From positions 1 through 42,928 of the IMG/VR virus record IMGVR_UViG_3300045738_000513: a stretch of DNA of 42,928 bases; one strand, written 5' to 3'. Below the pieces are notes generated by a model. That model did not search any database. It had not been told where the DNA came from and saw only the letters and a program-made list of their open reading frames with translations. The DNA is from a virus. The position numbers were made by a program, and so were the translations under genes. Below, piece by piece: positions 14,759 through 22,422 of the stretch; the first letter of the stretch is position 1, and every line of letters begins with the position of its first letter.

Positions 14759-14797
14759 AAAAACCGCCCCCCCCGGGCTGGTCAGAACCCGAGGGGG
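14759..14797 (-). terminator. Attenuator-like terminator in the leader of the leftward operon
   Basis: Read leftward, the run 14797-14788 (CCCCCTCGGG) pairs with the CCC plus G-run at 14777-14769, giving a ~9-bp stem with one bulge and a ~10-base loop. It is followed by CGG and five T (14763-14759). It ends only ~24 bases before the first gene and lies downstream of the promoter candidate at 14913-14940, so it would stop transcripts unless relieved. Confidence 0.5.
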
Positions 14798-14912
14798 ACT
14801 CGGTCGCGGAACGCGCTGTCTGTTTTCAGTCCATTGGTGCGCAACAGCACTTGCACCGTGGCACCGGAAGGAGGGGGGGGCACCACACGCCACTCACGCT
14901 GACCGTGCACGC

Positions 14913-14940
14913 ATCCTATCCAGGGAATTCTCCCCGTCAA
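14913..14940 (-). promoter_or_regulatory. Candidate sigma70 promoter for the leftward replication/modification operon
   Basis: On the minus strand TTGACG (14940-14935) and TAGGAT (14918-14913) are separated by 16 bases. The spacer contains GGGA-GAAT-TCCC, a small inverted repeat. Transcription would begin near 14906, leaving a ~170-base leader that includes the attenuator-like hairpin. Confidence 0.45.
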
Positions 14941-15099
14941 GCTATTGAATCATAAAGGATGCAAACCCGTTGACACCGAGGATTCAGTGTGGGAAGAAGG
15001 GAGTTGGGTCGTCGCCACAACAATCCGTGCGAGCTTCATACAGGGTGCGAGCACGGGACGAGATGGGGCGGCGATCCGATCACCCCACCCGAATCACAT

Positions 15100-15837
15100 A
15101 TGTACAGCCCCATCCAGCCACTCGACGGAGAAGTCTTCGACATCGAAACCCGGGGAGCCCAAGGGCTCGCCCAGACGCTTGGTATCCAAGAGAAGATCCT
15201 GCGGGTTGACGAGATGGAGGACGTGGAGGACATGCTCGAGTTTGCCTTCCAAGAAGAGATCGCACTCGGCAACGCCAAGAAGTACGAATCGGTGAAGAAG
15301 GTGATCACCGAGAAACTCGACAAGATCGTCTCCAAGGCAGCGGTCAAACTCTACGGCGCAGAAATCTACGCCATCGCTTACGCGGGATTGGCGGGTGGCA
15401 AGGTGAAAGCGATGGCCGTCACGGATGAGGTGGACGAGGCCAAGTTGATCCGCACCTTCTTGGAAGCCTTGGATCAGGGCGGGCCTCATTGCATGGTGGG
15501 ATTTAACATCCGTGGGTTTGATCTACCAATCCTGCGTGCGCGGTGTGCGTTCCACCAAATCCACTGGCCAGCCTGGTTGCCCCGCACGGTGCGGGAGGAC
15601 CGCTACGACACCAACGTGGTGTTCGACATCATGGATGTGCTGGATGAGGGACCACTCGACACTTGGCTGCGGGTGTTTGGCCTGCCGCCGAAGACTGCGT
15701 CCGGTGCGAAGGTCGCCGAGATGAGCCCTCGAGAGGTTGCCCAATACTGTGCGGACGATGTGGAGCGCGAACGGCTGCTTGCGCGCCGGGTGATGCGGAA
15801 CACGAAACACGTTGACCTTGTTGGAGATGACGAATGA
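15100..15837 (+). CDS. 3'-5' exonuclease of the PolB-exonuclease-like (DnaQ fold) type
   Basis: This 245-residue protein is taken from ATG 15100; an upstream extension to 14989 is compositionally unlike protein. Exo I is FDIET (D14, E16). Exo II is MVGFNIRGFDLPIL, with the conserved N and D. Exo III is YCADD (Y216, D220), so all catalytic positions of a DEDD exonuclease are present. A helical, charged insert (residues ~45-80) separates Exo I from the strand AEIYAIAYAG. It overlaps the RecT gene by ATGA, so the two probably work together, with the exonuclease making single-stranded DNA for annealing. Most RecT partners are lambda-exo or YqaJ nucleases, so this pairing is less usual. Confidence 0.8.
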   Translation: MYSPIQPLDGEVFDIETRGAQGLAQTLGIQEKILRVDEMEDVEDMLEFAFQEEIALGNAKKYESVKKVITEKLDKIVSKAAVKLYGAEIYAIAYAGLAGGKVKAMAVTDEVDEAKLIRTFLEALDQGGPHCMVGFNIRGFDLPILRARCAFHQIHWPAWLPRTVREDRYDTNVVFDIMDVLDEGPLDTWLRVFGLPPKTASGAKVAEMSPREVAQYCADDVERERLLARRVMRNTKHVDLVGDDE

Positions 15838-16835
15838 CCGAGAAGACAACCAAGAAGGCGCACCCATGCGCAGTCATCCTACGCGAACGCAAAGAGGCCC
15901 TTGAGGCCGTGCTCGGCCCCGAGCGAATCAAGGCGTTCATGGCGAACGTGTTTGCGCAACTGTCGCCAACCAACGCCGCTGGCAAGCCGAACAAGTTGCT
16001 GCAGTGCTCACCGGGATCGTTCTTCGCCGCGTGCCACCAAGCCGCCACGCTGGGACTGCAACCGGGGCCACTCGACGAGGTCTACCTTGTGCCCTACGGC
16101 AAGAAGGCTGGGCTGATCATCGGCTACAAGGGGATGCTTGAGCTTGCACGACGCCACTCAGACATCCTGAAGATCACCGCCAAGTGCGTCTACGCGGGTG
16201 ACGAGTTTGGCCACGATGAGGCGACGGGGCAGATCCATCACTCGTCCAACTGGGAGGTTGACAAGACGGACGACAACATCGTGGGCGCATACTGCCGCGC
16301 CGTCGTGCGCAACTGTGAGGAACCGATCTCCTTGGTGATGAACAAGGCGCAGATCGAGATGCGTCGGAACAGGTCTGCTGCCAAGAACGGCAACTTCTGG
16401 CGAGATGACTATGCGGCCATGGCTCGCAAGACTGTCATCCGTGCACATTTCAACGGTGGTGAGCTACCACGCAGCACTGCGTTGGCCGCAGCAATCCAGT
16501 ATGAGGTTGAGGAAGAGAAGCGTGCCGAGGTGCTGTCCGTGAGGACCGAGGAACCAGAGACCCAGCACGCGGCCATGGAGATAGGGTTTGATACGGAAGC
16601 GCCTGAACCGGATGCGTTTGGTCTTGGCGCACCAGAGCGGGCAAAGCCGTCAACGGGCGACAAGAAGGTGATGATTTCCGACATCCTGGCGCAGGGCAAG
16701 CGACTGAAATGGTCAGATGAATCAGTTCGCAAGTTCGCAGGCGATGTTCTCGGAAGTCCCGATGATCACCCCCTCACCTCGCACTCCGTCCGCGAACTAC
16801 AGGATGTCTTGGGCGAGATGGAGGTGCAGAAGTGA
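15834..16835 (+). CDS. recT: RecT-family single-strand annealing protein
   Basis: This is a 333-residue protein. The N-terminal half has the RecT hallmarks LLQCSPGSFFAACHQAATLG and LQPGPLDEVYLVPYGKKAGL, then IIGYKGMLELARR and a charged middle. AMARKTVIRAHFNGGELP is the conserved helix near the end of the core. Residues ~220-333 are an acidic, less conserved tail of the kind that often contacts single-strand-binding proteins. It anneals complementary strands during recombination or break repair. It is flanked by the exonuclease (ATGA overlap) and the first glycosyltransferase (GTGA overlap). A RuvC-like nuclease lies at the end of the same operon. Confidence 0.9.
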   Translation: MTEKTTKKAHPCAVILRERKEALEAVLGPERIKAFMANVFAQLSPTNAAGKPNKLLQCSPGSFFAACHQAATLGLQPGPLDEVYLVPYGKKAGLIIGYKGMLELARRHSDILKITAKCVYAGDEFGHDEATGQIHHSSNWEVDKTDDNIVGAYCRAVVRNCEEPISLVMNKAQIEMRRNRSAAKNGNFWRDDYAAMARKTVIRAHFNGGELPRSTALAAAIQYEVEEEKRAEVLSVRTEEPETQHAAMEIGFDTEAPEPDAFGLGAPERAKPSTGDKKVMISDILAQGKRLKWSDESVRKFAGDVLGSPDDHPLTSHSVRELQDVLGEMEVQK

Positions 16836-17725
16836 CAGGGCTCCCGCTCCCCCGCAAGAAGAAGTCGAAGTCGAAGAAGAAGAAGCGCAAGGGCGCGAAG
16901 AAGAAGGCAGTAGCGGATGCTGCCGCAGCACAGGATGAGATCGTCACCGCTGACGAAGTCACCGAAGAGGTGGTGACGCTCCCAACCATCGTCGAAACCG
17001 CGAAGAGGACCAACCGCGTCTTCTCATGCCTCTGGAAGGGCGAGGATCTCCCCGGGTTCTGCAACAACGTCTACGGCCCCAAGTACGTCGAGTGCCTAAA
17101 CCGTGGTGTTAGACGCCATGTGCCCAACGGGCAACTCACAATGCTCTGCGACGAGTACTACTACCAGATCCTGAAGAAGGACAAGCGGTTCAACTCGGTG
17201 CGGCTGGAGAAGTTCGCCGAACCCGGTGTCGGTGGCTGGTCGCGCATCTTTGAAGTGAACCGTGAGAACCTCAGACCGAAATTAGGCAAGCGTCACGTCT
17301 GGGTCGGACTCGACACCGTCTTCATGGGCAACTGCCAGTGGCTGTTCGACTGGTCCTACTCACCCGTGGGGCTACCGATGGACCCATTCCACCCGCATGT
17401 GGCCTGCAACGGGGTGTGGACCTGGGACTACGAGGGTGCTGCCTTCGTGTGGGACGAGTACCAAGCGGCGAAGGCTTCCAAGATGGAGAACTACCAACTG
17501 TTCGGACGACCATCCGAGATGATGCTGTTGCGCTACCTGTTCAAGGCTGAAGGCTGGGTGCCCCTCGAGGACAAGCCCCGGAAGTTGTTGAGTTACAAGC
17601 GCCACGTCCTGTTTGGCTACAACCCGTGGAAGATGCAAACGTCGATCACCTACTTCCATGGCAATCCTAAGCCGCACCAGTTGAAGAGGGACAACCTGAT
17701 GAGTGCTGAGTGGTTGAAGAGATGA
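16832..17725 (+). CDS. Glycosyltransferase-like protein with poly-lysine N-terminus
   Basis: This 297-residue protein starts at GTG 16832 after GGAGG. Residues 8-25 are almost all Lys/Arg/Ser, encoded by an AAG-rich purine tract, followed by an Ala/Glu/Val linker to ~60. The rest resembles a GT-A glycosyltransferase group: TNRVFSCLWKGEDLPGFCNN at the start of the fold, HVWVGLDTVFMGN in the position of the DxD metal site (here GLDTVF, so the second Asp is not conserved), ACNGVWTWDYEGAAFVWDE, and the C-terminal YFHGNPKPHQ, matching the usual FHG.PKP motif. The basic arm could bind DNA or an acidic polymer. First gene of the glyco-operon. Confidence 0.7.
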   Translation: MTGLPLPRKKKSKSKKKKRKGAKKKAVADAAAAQDEIVTADEVTEEVVTLPTIVETAKRTNRVFSCLWKGEDLPGFCNNVYGPKYVECLNRGVRRHVPNGQLTMLCDEYYYQILKKDKRFNSVRLEKFAEPGVGGWSRIFEVNRENLRPKLGKRHVWVGLDTVFMGNCQWLFDWSYSPVGLPMDPFHPHVACNGVWTWDYEGAAFVWDEYQAAKASKMENYQLFGRPSEMMLLRYLFKAEGWVPLEDKPRKLLSYKRHVLFGYNPWKMQTSITYFHGNPKPHQLKRDNLMSAEWLKR

Positions 17726-18465
17726 CGGAGCACTTGATCTACCAAGTGGCTGTCGGGCAGGAAAGCAAGCTCTACCAGTTCTGCACCCGGAGTGTCTTCG
17801 ACTACTGCGAGCGGCACGACATCGACTACATGCTGCAGACTGTCCCCATCCTCAAGATCAACCCAGACCCCAAGACCAGTGGGCGAAGCGAGAGTGCCAG
17901 CAAACTCGGCTACCTGCCGATCTTTGAAAAGGAAAACGCACTCCAGTATCTGGGTGAGTACGACCAGGTTGCCGTGATCGATGCGGACGTGTGGATCCGG
18001 CCCGATGCCCCGAACATCTTTGACTCTGCCAAGGGTGACTTCGCTGCCGTGGTGGAGCAGACAATGCCGATCAACTGGCGCTACAAGAAGAAGATCAGTG
18101 GCTATGCGTGGGGGCAGTACGGGGACAGGCACTACCCGTTCCTGAACATGGGCGTGATGGTGATGAACAAGACCCTGCTGCCTTACCTCGAAGGGCAGAC
18201 ACCACGGGAGTTCCTGATGCGTCCAGAGTTCAAGGACTTCGTTGACGGCGTGGGGCAATACAAGTGGAGCACTGACCAGACGCTGCTCAACACTTGGCTC
18301 AAGGACTGTGGGGCTGACGTGCACAAGTTGGGCTGGCAGTGGAACGGTCTCTACGGCGCACTCCAAGCCGACAAGATCAAGGACGCACACTTCGTCCACT
18401 TCTTCCTCTCCGACCATCTGGAGAACCAGGGCGAGGACGTGGCCGAGTTGGTGAAGACGCTGTGA
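17722..18465 (+). CDS. Glycosyltransferase, GT-A fold (GT8-like)
   Basis: This 247-residue protein starts at the ATGA overlap. The first strand is HLIYQVAVGQESKLYQFCTR. A clear DxD motif sits in VAVIDADVWIRPDAPN and would bind the metal and nucleotide-sugar. FLNMGVMVMNKTLLPYL and KWSTDQTLLNTWL are the acceptor/donor-site segments typical of GT8-like enzymes, and the C-terminus has HFVHFF where such enzymes carry the final metal-binding His. No signal or membrane segment, so a cytosolic enzyme. Substrate cannot be read from sequence. Confidence 0.75.
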   Translation: MTEHLIYQVAVGQESKLYQFCTRSVFDYCERHDIDYMLQTVPILKINPDPKTSGRSESASKLGYLPIFEKENALQYLGEYDQVAVIDADVWIRPDAPNIFDSAKGDFAAVVEQTMPINWRYKKKISGYAWGQYGDRHYPFLNMGVMVMNKTLLPYLEGQTPREFLMRPEFKDFVDGVGQYKWSTDQTLLNTWLKDCGADVHKLGWQWNGLYGALQADKIKDAHFVHFFLSDHLENQGEDVAELVKTL

Positions 18466-19247
18466 AACACATCGCCGTGCCAGCACGCAGCGTGCGGCGA
18501 AAGGACACCCCCTACACCTGTCCAGGGTTCGGTGACCGCGTTCACACCGTCATGCTTGGGTATCTCTACGGCAAGGCTGTGGGTGAGCCTGTGACGCTGC
18601 ACCTGACACGGGAACACGTTGTGAGCGGCAATCCTGACGTGGACAAGCAGCAGTCATGGAAGGACATCATTGATCTGTTCCCAGACTTGTCAGTATCGAT
18701 CCAGTCTCACCAGATCCGGGGGGGGTCAAACGAGGAATGGGTCCAGTACCTCCAGAACAAGGGCGTCAACGCGGAGTGCTACTACTACGGCGACACGTTT
18801 GGCATGTACCGCTACGACGAGAAGTTCGGCTTCGACATCGCGCCCTACCTCACGAAGAACCCGATGCTGGAACCTATCGTAGGCTCTGCCTATGAGTTGC
18901 CTGATGGCCCATACGCCACGATGCAGTGGGACGCGGGCAGTGCTGACCACTGTGAGCGCAGGATGCCCAAGGTGAAGCGGGAGAAGATCCTCTGTCACTA
19001 TGCGAAACTGGGCCTGAAAATGATCACTGTCGGCGGCGAGTCAGACGATCCACTACTGCGCACCTCGGTGAAGCACGTCGGCTACGTGATGGCGAACGCC
19101 AAGCTGCACGTTGGCGTAGCGTCAGGACCCATGTTCGTGGCCAACCTCTACCTGCCACCTGAACGCATTCACCTCTACACCATGAGGGAACGATCACATC
19201 ACACTGTCCGATGGCTGGCGAACGGAGTCGTGCAGAAACACCCATGA
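18462..19247 (+). CDS. GT-B glycosyltransferase-like protein (GT9/heptosyltransferase-like)
   Basis: This 261-residue protein starts at GTG 18462 in a GTGA overlap. The second half has the ADP-heptose:LPS heptosyltransferase pattern: YATMQWDAG, ILCHYAKLGLKMITVGGES, a short helix, then MANAKLHVGVASGPMFVANL, corresponding to the family's a..l.VG.dSGp.H.A motif. The first half, ending in a Tyr-rich segment (ECYYYGDTFGMYRYD), is divergent. GT9 enzymes normally add heptose to lipopolysaccharide. Here the acceptor is unknown and the class assignment is tentative. Confidence 0.6.
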   Translation: MKHIAVPARSVRRKDTPYTCPGFGDRVHTVMLGYLYGKAVGEPVTLHLTREHVVSGNPDVDKQQSWKDIIDLFPDLSVSIQSHQIRGGSNEEWVQYLQNKGVNAECYYYGDTFGMYRYDEKFGFDIAPYLTKNPMLEPIVGSAYELPDGPYATMQWDAGSADHCERRMPKVKREKILCHYAKLGLKMITVGGESDDPLLRTSVKHVGYVMANAKLHVGVASGPMFVANLYLPPERIHLYTMRERSHHTVRWLANGVVQKHP

Positions 19248-19834
19248 GCGAACTGGAATGGGATGACCGGGGGTGGGGGTTCTTGCCGCCTGACGGCCCG
19301 TGCATGAAGGACTACTGGACTGATTACCAGTTGCTCGACGCTACCCCGATGGGGCGGGTGTTGACGGCGCTTCGGGCAGGATTCGTCAATGGACACGTCA
19401 CTCTCACAGACGATGGGTTGGTTGACGTAGGCATTGGTGGTGGCGCGTTCTGTGAGTACATGGATTGCCTCGGCATCGACATCGATACTCAAGCACTCGA
19501 ATGGCTCGGTGTGCTCCGTTGGGAAGGCCAGCCGGTCGATGTGATGACCTTCTGGGACTCGCTTGAGCACATCGCTGACCCTGCTGATTACCTCGACAAG
19601 GTGCGGAACATGGTCTTCGTATCGACACCGATCTACCTGGATCAGTCCGACGCCCTGACCAGCAAGCACTACAAGCCCAACGAACACCTATGGTACTTCA
19701 CCCACGATGGCCTTCTTGCCTTCATGGACATGCACGGGTTGACCTGTATCGCGCACAACGGGCTTGAGATAGACGCGGGCCGTGAGGGTATCCGCAGCTA
19801 CGCCTTTGAACGATTCGGGCACTTTGAACCATGA
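19244..19834 (+). CDS. SAM-dependent methyltransferase (class I fold)
   Basis: This is a 196-residue protein from ATG 19244 (ATGA overlap with the GT-B gene). The SAM-binding loop is LVDVGIGGGAFCEYM, motif II is CLGIDIDTQALEWL, and motif IV/V is DVMTFWDSLEHIADPADYLD, as in methyltransferases of the Methyltransf_11/23 type. STPIYLD and a downstream HLWYFTHDGLLAFMDMHGL segment are typical of small-molecule or sugar methyltransferases that occur in glycan clusters. The operon context suggests a sugar or modified base as substrate. No DNA-methylase DPPY motif. Confidence 0.75.
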   Translation: MSELEWDDRGWGFLPPDGPCMKDYWTDYQLLDATPMGRVLTALRAGFVNGHVTLTDDGLVDVGIGGGAFCEYMDCLGIDIDTQALEWLGVLRWEGQPVDVMTFWDSLEHIADPADYLDKVRNMVFVSTPIYLDQSDALTSKHYKPNEHLWYFTHDGLLAFMDMHGLTCIAHNGLEIDAGREGIRSYAFERFGHFEP

Positions 19835-20427
19835 CCGACCTCAAGACCATCTTTGACCGCGCAGGGACAGGCAAGGGCAAGGATGGGTTTGCCTCGGTGT
19901 ACAGCAAGGTGATCGGCCCACGCCGGGAGGAACCATTGAACCTCTTGGAGATCGGGATAGACCAAGGACACAGTCACCAGGCTTGGTTGGAATGGCTCCC
20001 AAACGCAACCATCACCGGCATCGACACGTTTGAGCGGTTCGCACCCGAGGACATCGAAGTCCTGAAGGATCCGAGGATGCGCCACTACCGCCGGAACAGC
20101 ACCTGGGGACCACCCAAGGACATGGGGAAGCTCGACTTCATCATCGATGACGGGTGTCACTGGCACGCTGCGCAGACTGCAACCTTCCTTCGCTACTGGC
20201 CACTGCTGAAGAAGGGTGGGTCTTACTTCATCGAGGACGTGTGGCCGTTTGCACACATGAGACCTGAGTGGAAGAAGCATCCCTTCCTGCTTGGCTTCCC
20301 CGGTGCATGGTCGAACGATCTCTACGACCTGTTGATCACCACCATTCGCGTCGGCAGGGTGACGGAGTGGGACCTCCGTGGCGGTGAGAACAACGACAAC
20401 TTCGTCCTGCAGATCGACAAGGTATGA
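19831..20427 (+). CDS. Class I methyltransferase, Methyltransf_24-like
   Basis: This 198-residue protein is coupled by ATGA on both sides. Motif I is LNLLEIGIDQGHSHQAWLEW, followed by ATITGIDTFERF. DFIIDDGCHWHAAQTATFLR and KKGGSYFIEDVWPF are the hallmark segments of the family containing macrolide and sugar O-methyltransferases and the cephalosporin-hydroxylase-like proteins, where the DDG and ED residues bind metal near the substrate. A metal-dependent O-methyl transfer to a sugar is the natural reading. Two adjacent, different methyltransferases suggest that two positions are methylated or that two substrates exist. Confidence 0.75.
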   Translation: MTDLKTIFDRAGTGKGKDGFASVYSKVIGPRREEPLNLLEIGIDQGHSHQAWLEWLPNATITGIDTFERFAPEDIEVLKDPRMRHYRRNSTWGPPKDMGKLDFIIDDGCHWHAAQTATFLRYWPLLKKGGSYFIEDVWPFAHMRPEWKKHPFLLGFPGAWSNDLYDLLITTIRVGRVTEWDLRGGENNDNFVLQIDKV

Positions 20428-21098
20428 GAGCCTTCGTCATCACGCTCAGTGGCAACGAGCAGTCCGAAGCAAGTGCGGACAGGCTGCTTGAGTCGCACGA
20501 GAAGTTGGGGAACGAGTTTGACCTAGTGGTCTTGCCTGCGACCGAGCCAGGGGACGCGGTGTCGTTCCTCAAGCAGCACGGACTGGAGTGGACGTACCCG
20601 TGGGTTCGCCACGAGACTCGGGCTGGTCTCACCCTCCACCCCTACACTACGACCAACAGGCTCGCACGCATCGCGACGTTCGTGTCGCACTACCGTCTGT
20701 GGAAACTTGCCTTGCTGGACGAAGTGCTGATCCTCGAGGACGACGCGGTGTTCACACGTAAGTTCAAGCCGCACTTCGACCGTTTCGCGGTGCTCGGGAT
20801 CAACGATCCTCGTGGTGCAACACGACGCGCTGCTCACTACCACTTCATGGTTCAGACGCACACCGACGAAGTATCCGAGGTGCCGTGGATCGACAAGCGG
20901 GATACCCCACAAGGTCTCGCGGGGGCGAGCGCATACCTGATGCGTCCCACGGGGGCCACTGCCGCGCTGAATCTCGCTTCCAGGCATGGTGCGTGGCCCA
21001 ACGACGCGCTGCTCTGCAAGCAACTGATGCCTGGGATGCTGGGCACGATCAAGAAGTACTACACCAAGGTGCAAGGGACACCGTCAACACTCGCATGA
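20424..21098 (+). CDS. Glycosyltransferase family 25-like protein (first of two)
   Basis: This 224-residue protein starts MRAFVITLSGNEQSEASADR, the GT25 start. FVSHYRLWKLALLDEVLILEDDAVF is the GT25 core, with the EDD acidic site; GLAGASAYLMRPTGA is the second conserved block. GT25 enzymes include LPS galactosyltransferases and collagen galactosyltransferases. It is ATGA-coupled to a second GT25-like gene. The two share the core but not length or ends, so they look like an old duplication or two separate acquisitions rather than a recent copy. Confidence 0.78.
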   Translation: MRAFVITLSGNEQSEASADRLLESHEKLGNEFDLVVLPATEPGDAVSFLKQHGLEWTYPWVRHETRAGLTLHPYTTTNRLARIATFVSHYRLWKLALLDEVLILEDDAVFTRKFKPHFDRFAVLGINDPRGATRRAAHYHFMVQTHTDEVSEVPWIDKRDTPQGLAGASAYLMRPTGATAALNLASRHGAWPNDALLCKQLMPGMLGTIKKYYTKVQGTPSTLA

Positions 21099-21736
21099 AA
21101 GGCAAAGCCTACGTCATCACGATCACATCCCTCGCCCAGTCGAGAGACGCAGCCAAACGGTGCATCCAATCGGGGCTCGAGGCTGGCGTCCGCGTTGTCC
21201 CAGTCAAGGCGTTCACTCCCGAGGACGATCCCAAACATATGTTTGAAGTCGGGGGGCTGGATCCCAAGGGATTCCACAACAACACCTACTCTCGCCTTGA
21301 GCCCTGCATGGCGACGTTTATGAGCCACCACACGCTCTGGTGTGAGTGCTACCACTTGGACGAGCCCATGTTGATCTTGGAGCACGACGCCGTGTTCGTG
21401 TCACCACTGCCTGAGTTGAGGGATGACGACATGCTGGTCAACCTCGGGAAGCCTTCCTACGGAAAGTTCAAGACACCCAAGGAAGGGTTCAGTCGGCTGA
21501 CCTCAAAGAAATACCTGCCAGGTGCACACGGGTACTACGTGACCCCCGGAGGTGCTGCCGAGTTGATAGAGAAGTCCGAACACGAAGCGCAGCCGACCGA
21601 CATCTATCTCAACCTTGAACGCTTCCCGTTCATCACCGAGTTCTACCCGTGGCCTATCGAGTGCGACGACTCGTTCTCGACGATCCAAAAGGAGAAGGGA
21701 TGCAAAGCGAAGCACAACAAAGTCGAACCGATCTGA
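21095..21736 (+). CDS. Glycosyltransferase family 25-like protein (second of two)
   Basis: This is a 213-residue protein from ATG 21095. MKGKAYVITITSLAQSRDAA opens the fold. ATFMSHHTLWCECYHLDEPM leads into LILEHDAVFV, where the usual EDD is EHD, and YLPGAHGYYVTPGGAAELIE is the C-terminal GT25 block. The Asp-to-His change in the metal site may lower or alter metal use. The end overlaps the next gene by 37 bases, and that gene's SD (AAAAGGAGAAGGG) lies inside this one. Confidence 0.75.
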   Translation: MKGKAYVITITSLAQSRDAAKRCIQSGLEAGVRVVPVKAFTPEDDPKHMFEVGGLDPKGFHNNTYSRLEPCMATFMSHHTLWCECYHLDEPMLILEHDAVFVSPLPELRDDDMLVNLGKPSYGKFKTPKEGFSRLTSKKYLPGAHGYYVTPGGAAELIEKSEHEAQPTDIYLNLERFPFITEFYPWPIECDDSFSTIQKEKGCKAKHNKVEPI

Positions 21737-22422
21737 TCTACCGCAACAAACACGACGGCGAGACCGTTCTGATCGTTGCTGGGGGGCCAAGCGTGAATGA
21801 CTTCAATGTGAACGATATTCAGAGGTTTACCTCAATAGGAATCAACCAGATCAGCCGACGCTTCGACCCGACCTACGTCACGCTGTTCGACTCCCCCACA
21901 CGCTTCGGCGAAGGCATGGCCCCCGCCTTGCGCAGTTTGCTGAAGTCCATCGTGGTCTGCACGGCGCGGCACTCAACGGAGTGGACGATCCTTCACGACA
22001 AGTCCGTGCGCGACCAACAGCGCGTGCATACACTCCAGCCATGGGGTCTCGGGAAAGACTACATCCGCTTCGACCGGGGTGAGTACCAGACCGTCTTCAA
22101 CACTTGGGACTGGGAAGAGGACTGGACGATTCCCTTCGGCCCGACATCAACTGGTGTCGCGTGTTGGCTTGCCGCGTTCATGGGGGCCAAGCGCATCGGC
22201 ATCATCGGGCTCGACCTTGGCGGGGACTACTTCTTCAAGTCGGACAAGCCGCACGCTACTGACCCGGAGGCGATGAAGATGGCGATAACGCTCTGGGGAC
22301 AGTTGGCCTTCCACATGAAGGAGTGGCTTGGCGTGGAGATTTTCAACCTGTCGAACCAGTCCTTGGTGGACACGGTACCGCACGCTGAGTTCGGCCACTG
22401 GCTCATGGAGAATGGCTCGTGA
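21700..22422 (+). CDS. MptE/DUF115-like or sialyltransferase-like protein
   Basis: This 240-residue protein starts at ATG 21700 behind a strong SD. The N-terminal VLIVAGGPSVNDFNVNDI has the GGPS loop shared by DUF115/MptE-type proteins and GT42 sialyltransferases. FTSIGINQISRRFDPTYVTL gives the 'known-object name' strand pattern of both, and FGPTSTGVACWLAAFMGAKR with IGIIGLDLGGDYF is the second conserved block. Both families occur in surface-glycan loci. The last enzyme of the glyco-run; its stop overlaps the RuvC-like gene by ATGA. Substrate unknown. Confidence 0.6.
   Translation: MQSEAQQSRTDLIYRNKHDGETVLIVAGGPSVNDFNVNDIQRFTSIGINQISRRFDPTYVTLFDSPTRFGEGMAPALRSLLKSIVVCTARHSTEWTILHDKSVRDQQRVHTLQPWGLGKDYIRFDRGEYQTVFNTWDWEEDWTIPFGPTSTGVACWLAAFMGAKRIGIIGLDLGGDYFFKSDKPHATDPEAMKMAITLWGQLAFHMKEWLGVEIFNLSNQSLVDTVPHAEFGHWLMENGS

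Larger units (their letters stand above)
14736..15099. other. Divergent noncoding control region
   Basis: This 364-base gap lies between the leftward replication/modification operon and the rightward exonuclease-RecT operon. No frame within it has start, SD and composition. It holds a good leftward promoter candidate (14913-14940), an attenuator-like hairpin (14759-14797) and the 10-mer ATTGAATCAT (14944-14953) shared with the 10.08 kb region. A consensus TTGACA at 14970-14975 has no matching -10, so the rightward promoter is not placed. Confidence 0.6.

Noticed and set aside
14970-14975. Consensus TTGACA as a rightward promoter
   Set aside because: No -10-like hexamer at 15-19 bases; kept only as a remark in the control-region entry.
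14989-15099. Upstream extension of the exonuclease gene
   Set aside because: The extra 37 residues are rich in Arg, His, Gly and Cys and unlike protein; ATG 15100 leads directly into the Exo I motif.
17650-18486. A 278-codon minus-strand frame
   Set aside because: It is antisense to the glycosyltransferase genes, whose DxD motif and ATGA junctions are clear; the GC-rich sequence creates long empty frames.
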